Origin: Geosiphon pyriformis
Taxonomy: Eukaryota > Glomeromycota > Glomeromycetes > Archaeosporales > Geosiphonaceae
Assembly (NCBI GenBank): GCA_016748015.1
Contig: JAAOMT010000597.1
Coordinates: forward strand, 664,037-728,036
Direction of reading: 5' to 3'
Length of the DNA: 64,000 nt
Shown piece after piece: positions 24,515 to 37,681 of the stretch. How positions within the stretch are numbered: position 1 is the first letter of the stretch; each line of letters begins with the position of its first letter. The notes beneath the pieces were generated by a model. That model had not been told where the DNA came from and ran no database searches. It saw nothing but the letters and a program-made list of their open reading frames with translations. The translations under genes and the position numbers were made by a program.

Positions 24515-24553
<39 letters not shown>
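24515..24553. repeat. (AAT)n microsatellite
   Basis: About 12 AAT units. Confidence 0.95.
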
Positions 24554-24554
<1 letters not shown>

Positions 24555-25464
24555 TAAAGAGAATTTTTGAACCTTTTTAAATCTAATTTGTAAAAAGAAA
24601 TTATTCCAATAAAGTTGAATTTTAAAAGCTTTAATTTAATTATGAAATTATAACCAAACAAAATTTGGTGTTCATAATTCACAAAATTTCATTTCTTGTC
24701 TTTTAATTTGCGTTGGTTTGTTACGAAGTAAACAATAATTCATAATTAAGTGAAAAATTAATTTCATTATTATTATTATTATTATTTTTCAGTAACCATG
24801 TCATTGTTCGAATACTTTTAGTAATTAATTTCCTTTTCTTTTGCCAATAATTTCTTAAAGAAAAAATCTCCATTTTCATTAATTAAAAATGAAATTACAA
24901 TTTTCAATTATGGAACAAAGATTTTTCAAAAAAATGTTTTCAGAAACAGAAACTACCCTATTTTTTTGAGGGACCTTTTCTATTAAAAAATTCAAACGTT
25001 TGAAAATCTCATTTACAAATTAAAACACAATGAAAAATTTACTGATGGCAGCCATTTAACAAGGTTTCTTTTTAACCGATTGTGATACATTTTATCAACA
25101 AAAAAAATTAGTGTTCACCACTCAGGTTTTTTGCGCAACTCATACTTGAATTTTTGATTGACTCATTGTTGATTTTCAAATTATAACTTAAAGGGAAAAA
25201 AAATACCTTGGAGTTTCATTGTTGTTTTTTTTGCACGATTTGTATTTCAAATTTCTTTAATCACAAATGGTGTACCAGATTACAAAATGACATGAAATCT
25301 TGATTAGAATAGAAATTTCTTAAAATGAGATAGTGACTGGTTACTTTTGTGTCTCCGAAAAAACTTTTACTGTTGTTACTAATTATCTATCTCAATAAAA
25401 GAAATTAGGACAAAGCCTTTGAAAAATTGTTTTGCTTGATGTACTTTGCAGAATAAATAATGCT

Positions 25465-25469
<5 letters not shown>

Positions 25470-25521
<52 letters not shown>
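25470..25521. repeat. Poly-T tract, about 52 nt
   Basis: Uninterrupted T run. Read on the minus strand it is an A52 run, which could be a retroposon tail, but no element is visible beside it. Confidence 0.97.
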
Positions 25522-25524
<3 letters not shown>

Positions 25525-25945
25525 TTTATTGTTTACCATTAAAAATTACCAAATAAGTCATTTTATTGATATTGTTTAACCGAAAATAAATATTTGGTAT
25601 TCCTAAATTTGGACAAAGAAAAAATGAAGTTATCGATTTTTATTTTTTATTTTTTTGTGAAACACTGCAATAATTGAAAAGAAATTCATTTTATAGAAAT
25701 TTACAGATTTTTATTGGTCAGAACTTGCATGAATGGGAATTTGAATTCTTAACCATTTTTACAATTTTTTCAAATCTCACGATATTCTTTTTAACAATTA
25801 CAATATGCATGGCTTTGATCCAAAAAAAGTAATATTGAGATTTTACTTATGTGCGCGCGTGAAATACCATTTTATTGGAAAGTTTTAAAGTTATTTTTAA
25901 ATAGACATTGAAAATATCCGGTTTTCTAAAACTTTTTACATCCCT

Positions 25946-25981
25946 CATTTGTCCATTTATCCATTTGTCCATTTGTCCATT
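25946..25981. repeat. Octanucleotide tandem repeat ATTTGTCC
   Basis: Four to five copies, one with ATTTATCC. Confidence 0.9.
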
Positions 25982-26464
25982 CTCACACCATCTGAATGAT
26001 CTAATCTATGTTAAGTAAGAAAATGGAAAATGGAACTTAAAATGACTAACTATCGACTAAACATGTAAATAAAAGATTATAAACGGAACCATGTACCACT
26101 TGAAAACTTGATATTACAAGTTAAAATGAAATTTTAATGAAACTTTCTTTATTTTTAAAATTAATTCGAAACCTTACAAGAATCTTTTATTATATGGTTT
26201 AATCAACAAAAAAATGTTTACATGTTTTTAAGGTCAAGTTTTTACAAATAAGAGAAATATGGGGAGCCTAGATGGTACAAAAAAATTAAAAATTAAAAAA
26301 ATGTTTTTTTAAGACTTTGTACACTACATTTTTGACAAAAGTACATGGGAATCAACTATTATTTTCTGCTTAACAAAAAATATTTTCGTTGCTTCATAAT
26401 TACGTTTAATTGCTTGTCTACAAAGTTTTATTCATTGACTTTCATTGATTCATTGGTTTATACG

Positions 26465-26466
<2 letters not shown>

Positions 26467-26496
<30 letters not shown>

Positions 26497-26537
26497 CATA
26501 CATACATACATACATACATACATACATTCATACATAT
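26467..26537. repeat. (CATA)n tetranucleotide array
   Basis: About 16 units passing into TATA repeats. It is encoded as Tyr-Ile-His-Thr repeats in one frame. Confidence 0.97.
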
Positions 26538-28048
26538 ATATATATAAATATATAAATACTTTCCAGAATAAAGGTAAAGCATAAAGAAACCGAGAAGATT
26601 TAGGGAGCCTAGGATAAAACAATTAAGGATCAAAATTAATTTTTATAAATAACTCGAATGTATCTCATTTTTAAATTTTGTCACTGGAAATCTTCATCAT
26701 ATTTGTCTTTTGGCATTCTAAACAACTCTGAGTTAACTTTTTCATAAAGACAAACGTTCTTTACAACAACGTGTCGGAAATTTAAACAATGGGTTCAATC
26801 AAGGAAAATGAAATAAGGAAAATGAAATTTTGCCAAGAAACAATGATGCAGTAGTTTTATTAGGTTGCTTATTATTAGGTTTAATCTAATAATATAGTAG
26901 AAAGTTTTTAGAAATTTTTTTTTATTTTTATTTTAGCTATCTCGTAGTCTCAATCACAAGTAATTTACTTGACCTCATGCATCTAATTTCAAAATGTTGG
27001 AGTGTGCAGTTGATGATGATGATTACTCTCTTTGGTGAAAACCCCTAAAAATGGGGATGATCAATAGAAATTTCGACGTTTTATAAAAAATCCTTTTTGG
27101 GAATCTCTGAATGGTTATTTGTGACTTAAAAGATGGATTTATTGCTTCTTTGCTTGCTTATAATCGAGAAATTCTTTGTTTTTTTTTTTTAAAAAAAAAG
27201 TTTTATATTGATGCACGTTGTTTGAATTAGTATTCAGAATAAAATTAAAATTTTAAAGCCAAAAATAACTGATTATTTATTTAAAACTTGTATACTAATA
27301 TTAACCTTCTCTAAAAATAGATTAAACTTAAAACTTTCACTCCTCATCAATAAAATTGATATCAGGAAAAACTGGAATGATTTGAAAGTCTATTGTTTGA
27401 ACAAATTTTCATTTCAAATGACCATTTATCTTCATAATTGAATTCATTGAAAAAATTCGATTGCTGGAAAAAAAAAAATTCAATTTCTCTCCAAAAACAT
27501 TATTTGCGGGGTAAAAGTGTGGGGAAATCTTCAAATTGGAAATTATTTTTCATTGGGAAAGTATCTTTCTTTCATTGGGAATAAAGATTTTTATTTTCGT
27601 CAAGGATAATTAACTTTGAAAGAATTGAGAAATTAAAATAAAGCCCAGAAAAGGGAACAATATAGAGAATTTATAATTTTTTTTTTTTTTTTCCGTGAAA
27701 TTTAGTAATAATAAATTTTTTTTTTTTTTTTTCTAGAATTATTGCATACCCAATTTACATTGTGCATGATGCCATCGTGGGAATTGATTTACCCATCTTT
27801 AATATATTCGTGATAATTCGATAAAATGCATGATTAAAACGAAATTTAAGGGGTAAAGCATAAAGCATGTCCAATCCTTCAAAAAGAGAATCAATTTCGA
27901 GTTAAAATTCTCCTGCTTTTCATATTTCTAATTGGACCAAGGTTTATTTGAAGCGTTGGGCTGTGCCTATTAATGCTGAATGTGAGCTAACAGTTTCTTA
28001 ACGCATATGAAAAAACGATCTAAAACTAAGAATAGGAATAAACAAACA

Positions 28049-28131
<83 letters not shown>
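28049..28131. repeat. (AAT)n microsatellite
   Basis: About 27 uninterrupted units. Confidence 0.97.
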
Positions 28132-28132
<1 letters not shown>

Positions 28133-28420
28133 TGTTTGGAATGTTTGTCCGGGTAAGTAAAAATTGTAGAAACAACCTTTTTTTTTTAATAAAAATTTTC
28201 AAAAGTGATTATACGTATTTTTAATTATATTAAGGTTCTTTGAAAATTATGCATTTCCAAAATTATTTTTCCATGCTTCAAAAACTAATCTTTAGTTTAA
28301 AAATGCATACATTTAGGAATCAATTTTTTTTTGATAACCCCCCCCCCCACACACACACACACCCCAAAAAAAAGTTTGAACTTATGTTATACAAACTAGG
28401 AATGCTTAATCTCTGGCTAA

Positions 28421-28450
28421 CCTCCTCCTCCTCCTCCTCCTCCTCCTCCT
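28421..28450. repeat. (CTC)n trinucleotide array
   Basis: Ten CTC units. This is one of the few GC-rich arrays in the window. Confidence 0.95.
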
Positions 28451-29870
28451 ACATAACAGCCAAAGAAGGAAATCAATAAATAACGAATTTCTGCAATCAC
28501 TATTAAAGATTAATACACAAAATAGGGGAGCTTTCCTACAAAGTGAAAATGAAATCTCATGACAGCATCGCCATCTCTTTATAAAGCCTTAAATTGAGGT
28601 TTTCAGCTGTTCAATTGAGTCAGCTGTTCATATATTGATTACCTAACTAGTATTGTTATTCGCACGTTTTTTTTTTTAAAAAAAATATGCTACCCCCAAA
28701 ATAATTTTTTTGGAAAATTTTCATTTTTTTGGTTTACTTTTTGAAGTATGACCAAAAGTTATGCCACGCTCTTTTTTTCACAATAAAAAATCATTGAAAA
28801 TATACATGAATATGACATCATACATATTTGGCATCTCAAAATTTTTCATGACAATTTCTTGATTTTTTTTCATTGTTTCAATTGCAAATAAACTGATTCA
28901 AAATCTAATAATATTACAAAGATCGTCGTACCTTTCACGTTTCAAAGCTGTTTACTTTGAAAAAAAAAAAAAAAAAAAAAAAACAAAAAAAAAAACTAGA
29001 TCAAAAGTGTTAAATAAATGTTTGTTGTTTCAAATATAAACTTCTGACCTAGAATTCAAAATTTGAAAAATAACCATTTTCACTTTAGAGAAGTTTCGGT
29101 CGACCATTCCTGTTGGATTTGGTATGGGAAATATCGGATCTTATTTAATTGATAGGCTGCTCCTCTGTATTGAGAATCCTGTTTTCATAATAAAGTCTCA
29201 CATCATTGCAAATATTTTCATGACCTAATTTTTAAAAAATTGGCTCGAAAAAAAAAAATTATATACATTTATTTTCAAACCTAGCCGCCTTTTTGGTCAA
29301 ATATTTTTTTTTTGTGAATCTCGGTATTTTTCTTTTTTCTTTTTCCCACGCCATATATCTAATTTAAGACTTACAATTAATTTGTGCTCGTGAGTAGAGA
29401 ATCATTAATTAATTTTAGAAAACCAATTTTCGAACGTCATAATTGGTGTTCGTGGGAACCAATCATTATCCGGAGAAAAATAATTAAAACTTCCCTGTTA
29501 TCTTTTTTCCCTTTGTTTAGTCAATAGGTAAGTCACGTTGCTAAGTTTGCTAGTATTTTGTAATCTCACTTTTTCACTTTGGCTTCGGACTCTGTGTCAC
29601 TCAGAAAGCTTGAACCCGTGGCGAGTAAATTGAACAATTGTGCGGCTGGTTTTTGATTCGTATCACACTTACCCTTTCAAAGGTCATACCCATTTGTTGT
29701 TGTTGTTGTTGTTATTGTTATTATTGTCTTAAAGAAACATTATCACTTTATGTATGGTTGCATTACTTTTTCATAGTTACAATGATTTCATTTTAATCTA
29801 ATATTCAAAGGTTTTTTTTCAACAGATTCTTCCAAAATGGTAACACCTAACAGCAACTGATTAATAATTG

Positions 29871-29960
29871 GATGATGGTGATGGTGGTGGTAGTGGTAGT
29901 GGTAGTGGTAGTGGTAGTGGTAGTGGTAGTGGTAGTGGTAGTGGTAGTGGTAGTGGTGGG
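29871..29960. repeat. Hexanucleotide array GGTAGT
   Basis: GATGGT units, then about 12 GGTAGT units. The minus frame reads a His-Tyr alternating peptide, which I do not regard as a gene. Confidence 0.95.
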
Positions 29961-31429
29961 TTGCTTCTTTGGGGCTTTTCATCAAAAAAAAATTTTTGGA
30001 ATACTGAACAGATCAATTCTTAAACACGGTAAGTCAATTTAATTTATTATGATTTTCCTCAATTTACCCCTAAAACGGTTACTTTATGATTTAAACAAAT
30101 TTCAAAATACCCGTCGTATGTGATTTAACTTCTTTCCGAATTGTCCCTGTTTCATCTGTTGATTTATCGGAGTAATCCGGTGATTCTTTAAGTTATAATA
30201 AATATATTATTTGAAAAAGATTAATGAACGATACAGTAAAACTTTATTACATTTTTTCATGAAAGTATGAAGGTTTAAACTATAATTTCCAAATCAGGAA
30301 ACAGAATTTCTCTCGTAGTATGGCAATTAAAATCTTAGACCGAGCTATTGTCAATTATCAAAACTTTCAAGCCTTTATCACCTAACTAGGCAATTCTTTG
30401 GGAAACACAAAGGTCACGCACGCTACATTTGATTGAGGGATTTTCAGCGGGGATCAGGGAAGAACGGACGGATTAATGTTTTCTTTTTTAATTAAGAGAA
30501 AAATTAATGAATAAATTTCCTTTTAATAATCCCTATTTAAACCAATAAGATTTCAGAGAATAGATTTTCCGAAGTCCAAGAAAAGATTAATATTTGAGCC
30601 AAAAGAAATTTTAAAGTTTAGAAAATCATTTGTGATGTTGTTTTAATTGTTTTATGGACAAGATTAACGTCATTGATTAGGTGGATGAAATGTAAACAGT
30701 TTATTTGTTAGACCCTCATTATAGAGAAAAGCAGGCCTATCCTCTTTCTAGGCTAGCAACGATTAAGAATTCTGTTCAATCCCATAAAGGGGGGGGGGGA
30801 GGGAGTTGTGTCTAATATTGAAATTGGTCTTGGTAAAAGGTTATGAAGCTTGAAAGGTTTTTTCTTTTTGTTAAACCAATTAATCGATAGAATTTTTGAG
30901 AGATTGCATAATTTTTATATTTGAAAAAGCTCGAGAAATTAATTATGCATTACTCCTATTATTTTTTTAAATATGATGAAAGACATTCTTTTAATTCGAA
31001 CTATTTTTAGCTTAGTCTAAACCTTTTTCACGGTGAAAAGAATCCGGAATCGAAAAATGTAATTATTCATATGTCATTTACGAAATTAATGATTTAAACT
31101 TTTGAAAAACTATTTGATTTGATTATCAAAAATTAATTGCCAAAAAGATGATAATCAAAATTAAGAGATAAGAACACGTTTGAAAAAAGATATGACAAAA
31201 AAAAAAAGCAAGATGACGTTATGAACATGGAGATTTTTTTTTTTTTGATTAAAAAAATTATTAAATAATTAAAATATTAGCTTTTGTTAATTATGATATA
31301 TTCAAATAACCTGATTTGTTGGTTTCCCTGTTTCTTATGGCAAAAAAAGAATTAAAACATACATTTATTAAACCTGAGAACAGACGAATCTGTCTTAGTC
31401 TCTTTTTCAAACAAAAGCTCATTAATTTA

Positions 31430-31448
31430 ATACTACTACTAATACTAA

Positions 31449-31480
<32 letters not shown>

Positions 31481-31512
31481 ATACTAATACTACTAATACT
31501 ACTACTTACTAA

Positions 31513-31549
<37 letters not shown>

Positions 31550-31556
31550 TTACTGT
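31430..31556. repeat. ACT/AAT compound trinucleotide array
   Basis: Irregular alternation of ACT and AAT units ending in a pure ACT run. Confidence 0.95.
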
Positions 31557-31931
31557 TATAGTGATTTGATTGCTAAAAAGTTTATCATCTTTGACACGTT
31601 TTAAAATTACTTTTTCCCCACACAAAAAAATCTTTTTTCTCTAAAATTGTCATAAATAACAATAACAAACCACCTCATCCTGCATTTTTCATGTTACAAT
31701 TAGTAATAGGGTCGTTTTTTCTTTAATAATCTTTTTTTTTTTTGATTTTTTTTGATTTTAGATGTTCAGATATTATTGATCAAATAAAAAATATATATAC
31801 CGATACTTTAAAAAAGTTAATAGTATAATTGATAAAAATAAAAAGGCACACTGGTTGGTTCCTTTTTTAACAATCTGTCACTGAGTACAAAAAAATACGT
31901 TAACACACACACAGGTAAAAAACTAGAAACA

Positions 31932-32003
<72 letters not shown>
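31932..32003. repeat. (ATT)n microsatellite
   Basis: About 24 uninterrupted units. Confidence 0.97.
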
Positions 32004-32004
<1 letters not shown>

Positions 32005-32384
32005 GGTTTGTCTCAATTCCGTTAGCTTTCTATTGGTTATGCTCAAGAACAATATCTTTCATATGGATTTTTCCCTTTTTTAAATTAGAAACTAGCAAAA
32101 AAAAATTTTCTTGGGTTTCACCATTTTTTTTTTTTTTTGGGTGATTACTTGCGTACCCCAAATAAGATACATACATTACATTATTATTTTTTTTTCAATA
32201 TACGTTTCTTTTTCAGGCTATGTCCATGATCCCTTTTTTCCTCTGTTAGAAGTAACAACCCCCCACATACTTTATCATCATCAATTAATATAATAAAAAT
32301 TTTAACAATAAAAAAAGTTTAGACTTTTTATTTTTTTATATTATTTTATATTATCTACTATTATTAATAATCATAAAAAGTGAA

Positions 32385-32415
<31 letters not shown>

Positions 32416-32842
32416 AAAAAGAAAAAAGAAAGACAGTTCCTAATGTGTGACTGCAATCATTTTATGTATATATATATACAGTGAAGCCAAATGGAACATA
32501 CTCTCAAAAGTTTTCGTACCTCTTACAAAATTCAGAGAAAACTATCAAATCTCATTCTCGAAACTTTTTTGTTTGCCAACAAGCAGAAAATCCAATCATT
32601 ATTTTCATTTTCCTTAAAAAATCAATTAACTCATCCCGTCATCATAATCATCTTCATTATCATCTTCCTCTTCCCTCCTCTTTACGTTTCCTCTTCATCG
32701 TCGAAAACACTCAAAAAAACCAAAAAAACCTTCACGGTTTTCTTTCAACGACTAGAAATTATATTTTCATTCTCTACCACTTTTACTTCTTTGAAACGAC
32801 AATAATATTAACGTTATAAAAACCAAAATATTTTTTAAAGAA

Positions 32843-33298
32843 ATGGAAGCCAAACCCAGTCATCAGAAATCCAAGAAATTCCTCAACAAAATCTTCCATT
32901 CAAGTACAACAAAGAAGTCAAATGCGACAGTCTCCCCATCCTCTTCACCACCAGATAATGAATGGAAACCTACATTTATGAACATGGAAGATGATCATAA
33001 AAGGTCAACTCCTTCTTCACCTTCAACTTTAATTTTACCCGTTCCATTTTCAAGCCGGTCAACTAAAAGTTCAAATTCCGATACTGATGAGCAACCAAAT
33101 TCACCAACTGTTGGACGAATGAATTCAGTTCAACGTCGTTACTCCTTCTCTAATGTACATGATAATGGTCGACAACGATTAATTGCTGCAAAGAAAGCTG
33201 AATATCAGTCAAAAATGCAGGCATTTGACGAATTGATTCGTCGACGTCGTGGCAGTACGCTTAGGTTGGTATTGGCTCCTGATGTTGCTAGTCATTAA
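32843..33298 (+). CDS. Small Ser-rich protein, 151 residues, unrecognised
   Basis: Single-exon ORF from ATG 32843 to TAA 33296-33298. An in-frame TGA about 48 nt upstream fixes the start. Residues 1-90 are Ser/Thr/Pro-rich and basic (KPSHQKSKKFLNKIFHSS near the start, SPSSSPPDNEW at about 31-41) and look disordered. Residues 92-148 look conserved and structured: RMNSVQRRYSFSNVHDNG, then RQRLIAAKKAEYQSKMQAFD and ELIRRRRGSTLRLVLAPDV. RRYSFS resembles a basophilic-kinase or 14-3-3-type site, which is inference only. There is no signal peptide or membrane segment. G+C and codon use stand well above the flanks. Within three bases of the stop the DNA becomes CAA and ATC arrays, so the 3' UTR is almost entirely simple repeat. 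I do not recognise the family. Confidence 0.72.
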   Translation: MEAKPSHQKSKKFLNKIFHSSTTKKSNATVSPSSSPPDNEWKPTFMNMEDDHKRSTPSSPSTLILPVPFSSRSTKSSNSDTDEQPNSPTVGRMNSVQRRYSFSNVHDNGRQRLIAAKKAEYQSKMQAFDELIRRRRGSTLRLVLAPDVASH

Positions 33299-33300
33299 TA

Positions 33301-33303
33301 ATC

Positions 33304-33338
<35 letters not shown>

Positions 33339-33400
33339 AAGCAACAGCAACAACAAAAACAAAAGCAACAGCACCAACAACAAAAAATCCCAATCATCAT

Positions 33401-33445
<45 letters not shown>

Positions 33446-33478
33446 ATTAATAATAATAACAATAATAATAATAATCAC
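33301..33478. repeat. CAA, ATC and AAT arrays in tandem, 3' of the small Ser-rich gene
   Basis: CAA with AGCAA interruptions (33301-33391), about 16 ATC units (33396-33444), then AAT (33445-33478). In the +1 frame relative to the upstream gene the first block reads poly-Gln. Confidence 0.96.
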
Positions 33479-34590
33479 AAACTTGTAAAAAGAATCAAAA
33501 CTATCCATATTCATCTTTTATAACCATATTTTTTTAACCTAATTATTCCACTAATATCTCTCCAACTTTTCAAATCACTTTTTACCATAATTGTCATAAT
33601 TTTCTTTTTGGTCACAGTTGCGCGTTTATATGCAATATCGTCTGGTTTACTATATAGCATTTAACCACCCTTCATACGGCCATTTGAGCTCTACCTCTAT
33701 GCTATTAAACATAGGAATTTTATTATTATAAGTCGAAAACATCAATAACAATCAAATTTACATCTCAACACTTTTTATGCAGAATTTATGCCTTTTTTTA
33801 ACGCTTCTTCAAAGCTCAAACTTAGTTCCCATCACCTACTATTTTTACCATCTCACCTATGCAATAATTTGATTCTGTAAAAATTCTCAAAAAATCATTC
33901 AAACTCACATCTCTCCAAACTTTATTCACATTTAAAACCCATCAAAATTGCATACATAATCATCAAATTTTCATTTTTTAATATAGAATTCATTACTTTG
34001 ATAGATTATTTAGATCTTCATTTACATTTAGTATATTCACATTTTTTATGGTTCTTTTCCATAAAAAAACAAACAAAAATAAGCAAATTTATTTTTACTA
34101 TTACAATATGAGATGAAACCAATTTTATTTACTACGGTTGGGTCAATTTCTATTTCCTTTCCTTTCCTTTCCTTTCCTTTCCTTTCCTTCCCTTCCAACT
34201 TTTATCAAATGATTCTCTCTTTAATATACACTCTTATAGATTTCTTTATTTTTTCTGTTTCTCCGTAATGTTTAAAAACCTTTTTGTTACACTACTACCA
34301 CTATATATACATATATTTTTAGTATTACTTATTTCGTTTATTTTAATTTTTCTTTCAAACTTTTCCGTCGTCATATGGATATATTTTTTAGTTTATTAGT
34401 CGTCGTCTTTCTTGCAAAATGTTGACAAAACTTGTATTATATAAAAATATAAAAACCTGGCAAAAGAAAATATTTTTGATTCGCTCTCAAAAATAATAAA
34501 AAATCAGCGTGTTTTGTACAAATAAATTATTTTTTAAAAATGATTTGATTAATTGATTAATTGATTGCTTGATTGTTTGATTGGGTATTG
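33479..34590. other. Intergenic / 3' region
   Basis: No gene seen. Holds a TTTCC pentanucleotide array (about nine units, 34152-34196) and several TATA- and AATAAA-like words that cannot be assigned. Confidence 0.6.
34152..34196. repeat. (TTTCC)n pentanucleotide array
   Basis: About nine units, the last ones degrading to TTCCC. Confidence 0.95.
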
Positions 34591-34593
34591 TAG

Positions 34594-34880
34594 TTGAGTC
34601 CTTATATCCAAAAAGAATGACAACAATTTGATTTTGAGTCCTTTAAGTCCTTTAATCCAAAAAGGAATGACAAAATTTGATGTTGAAAAGGGTCGGGAGA
34701 GACAAAGCGTGATTAAAAGTCACGAGGCCCGCTTGCGGTGTCGGCAAGTGCGGTCTAAAATCCCGCCTAATGGTCACAACTTTTTGTACCAGCCGTCTGG
34801 AATTTTGATAAGCCTCTTAGACCATAATAATGTAAGAAAAGTGGGGGATCGATATCCAAAAAAGCGTCATTTGTGACGAT
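34594..34880. repeat. GC-richer insertion with flanking repeats, candidate SINE-like element
   Basis: Two similar copies of a 40-47 nt unit (TTGAGTCCTT ... ATCCAAAAAG ... AATTTGAT) at 34594-34632 and 34634-34680 precede a body of clearly higher G+C. The related ATATCCAAAAAAGCGTCA at about 34852 closes it. The body contains a strong hairpin, CTTGC-7nt-GCAAG, at about 34731-34747. It is followed by GGTCTAAAATCCCGCC at 34752-34767, which resembles a damaged tRNA B box and T arm. No convincing A box was found. An 82-codon frame crosses the body but starts within the repeat and has no recognisable content. Confidence 0.3.
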
Positions 34881-37135
34881 GGGGAATATCATCAACATCA
34901 TTATCATATTTAAGGTTTTCATAGATTTTTTTTTTCATTTTGATTGATACTGGGTCATCAGATTAAAAAAAAATTTGCCATAGCCTATCTTGCATAAAGA
35001 GACATGAATCAAAAAATTGAGATCCGCAGTGATTCAAGGAGTTTTTTATTTTAAAAAAAAAATGCACCCCCGAAGAAATAACCCAGAAAAAATGCGGTAC
35101 CATGTTATCTTTGAATAGATTGGTTTTTCAAGTTTTTCTTTTATTATTATTATTATTATTTCAGATAAACCTTTTAAACCACATTTGGCAATGTTCAATT
35201 CTGATTATTGCTCTAAAGAATAAATTAGTGAGATATGACAAGAGTTGTCTTCATTTTTCATGCATCAAATATCTGAAATCAAGTATCCGATTTTTATATA
35301 TGATTTAAATTTTTCCGTTTAATTACTATTAAAGTACAACTCTTTAAGGAAGATATAATGAGAGTTAATTATAATGATTTACCCCCAAGGACCAAATATG
35401 GAGGCTGTTTATGCATATATATATATATTGATTAATTTTTGATTCTAATTTTCAAAAATTTTCATGCCTTTTTAAGAATAGATTTCACAGGCATTGAAAA
35501 AAAAATTATTATTATTATAATTTTTTAAACCATCCAAGTCTTTGTGAACCATTAAAATCGTAAACTTTTTGAGTTTCACATAGTGACAAGAATCTATTGT
35601 GCATATTACATATGAAAATTATGATAGCAGTTGGGTTGGGAAAATAATTATGATGTAATTGATGCAAATCTTTTTTTTGATTTTCTCCTTTGAAAAGGGT
35701 TTGGGATTGGCTTTCATCAGCAATGCAGCAGTGTGAGAAAAATTGTATAATAATATTTTTTTTTAGACCATATGAATTTTGAGTCCTTTTTTACAAATTT
35801 AAAAGGGTGAAAATTACCTTTACCTTACCTCACTAATATAAATTCTTTTTAATCTTTAAAATTCGGGGGTTTAATAACTCATATATACTAGGCAATTAAA
35901 ATGCCAAAGCAATGAAAAAAAAAAACTTTATAATTGATAGGGTCACTCTTTAAAATCGAGTTTAAAATTATTTTTTAACTGAATCTTATTATCATTAATA
36001 ATCATGAAAACTATTTTCACTGGGACCAGTACCAAGGTGTTGGATTGCATACATTATTAACATGATTTAACGTAAGCAAGTCTCACAAGTTTTAAGTTAT
36101 CACCCAATAGTACAAAGGAAAATCTGATTTTCAAAAAAAAGAACATTATATGTTCATGTCGTCCTCATACCCCCTGTATATTTAAGATCAAATGCATAAT
36201 CGGCTGTAATTTACCCGAAAATTAATTTTCTAATTATATGGAATATTATTATATACATCTGAAAGAAAAAATATTGGACTACCAGTTGAAAAGGTTTAAC
36301 AAATTGTGTAAATGAAATATCTAAATTAGAAATTTTAGATTATTCATTTCTCTTCATCATTTAAATGACAAAAATGATCATATTTTGGGTATAAAATATA
36401 GCTTTAATTTCGTTCAAAAGAATATGCTAATTTTATTTTTGTGTAAAAAATCGTTTAGACGGTATAATATTTACCCGTTCATATATCTTTTTAGTTCTAA
36501 ATTTAAATGAAAATTATTTACAAATTTTAAGGAACAAACACAAAAAGATTTTATTACTAAAGCTTCATATTATTAACCAAAGTTTATATTTATCGCGTAA
36601 AATTTTTTTTTTTAATATTTCTTTTTTTGGTTAAATTACTGAAAAAACCATTTATAATTTTCATATCATAAGTAATAGAGAGATAAAGGCCCATTGAAGT
36701 GAATAAAGGTAAAAGATGAAAGAATCTTACCCTGTTTAAATTTCATTATTGAACACAGAAATTTTCTTTTCATGCATCTAATCACCGGTTTTGATTCGTT
36801 TTTGGTGTTCAAAATATGCATTAATAACATAAATTACTCGAGTGTAATGTAATCTAATTTTTTTGTATACGCTAACCTATTTTGATAACTAAAATAGTGT
36901 AAAGAAAATTAATCTATATTTAAAAGAGTTTTTTTTTTTTTTTTTAGAAAAACTTAATTAGATTGTATTGATAAGTAACATAATTCTCATTGTTATTAGT
37001 AACAGGTTAAGATTAAGACAATTTTGTTTTTATACTTTTATAGCTTTAAAAGATATATATTTTTTTTTTTGAAACAGGGTTCAAAAATAACCAGTTTTTT
37101 TCAAGTAGTTTCTTAATATTAAATATGCAAAGATA

Positions 37136-37176
37136 ATCATTATCATTATTATCATTATTATTATTATTATTATTAC

Positions 37177-37249
<73 letters not shown>

Positions 37250-37279
37250 CTTCATTCGTTCATTCATTCATTCATTCAA
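37136..37279. repeat. (ATT)n array followed by (ATTC)n
   Basis: About 35 ATT units with ATC/ACT interruptions at the left, then a short ATTC tetranucleotide run at about 37252-37279. Confidence 0.97.
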
Positions 37280-37586
37280 AAATCTTGATGATTAATAGAA
37301 TTCTAAAAAGGAAAATCCAGAAGGAAGGTTTTATAAATTTCCCAGGTATCCATTTACGCTCTAACATTTTTATCGTTACCGTTTATTAAAATACGTGTAC
37401 CCTTTTTTTACACCATAATTGCAAAAAAATATATAGTATTCCTAAAATAAACAAATTTTGTTTCATTCTGAATGAAAATCTATATTTGTCATCTTTTGCA
37501 TAGAAAAATAAAATCTTTTAATTTTTCACATAATTAGAGTAATGTTTTAATCTTATTACAAAAAGGCGAAAGATTGAAAACCAGAG

Positions 37587-37628
37587 ATTATTATCATTAT
37601 TATCATCATTATTATTATTATTATTATT

Positions 37629-37681
<53 letters not shown>
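37587..37681. repeat. Compound microsatellite (ATT)n-(GTT)n
   Basis: ATC/ATT units switch in phase to about 17 GTT units. Confidence 0.97.

Larger units (their letters stand above)
24229..32480. other. Gene-free stretch rich in simple repeats
   Basis: No credible gene in about 8 kb. Besides the arrays listed separately there is an ATT run at 24767-24786, a C9-ACAC tract at 28338-28365, an A-run at 28960-28995, a GTT array at 29695-29726, a G11 run at 30789-30799 and an AAAT array at 32382-32415. All longer frames in this interval run through a simple repeat. Confidence 0.7.

Noticed and set aside
26345-26584. 79-codon frame with Tyr-Ile-His-Thr repeats
   Set aside because: Most of it is the CATA array; the rest is Phe/Ile-rich AT-driven sequence.
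28240-28479. Plus-strand frame through C9-ACAC and CTC arrays
   Set aside because: Open only because of two simple repeats; no recognisable sequence outside them.
29788-29985. His-Tyr repeat peptide on the minus strand
   Set aside because: Created by the GGTAGT hexanucleotide array; flanks have no coding character.
32481-32819. Two overlapping frames just upstream of the small Ser-rich gene
   Set aside because: They start at non-ATG codons or overlap each other in different frames and lie in the probable promoter/5' UTR.
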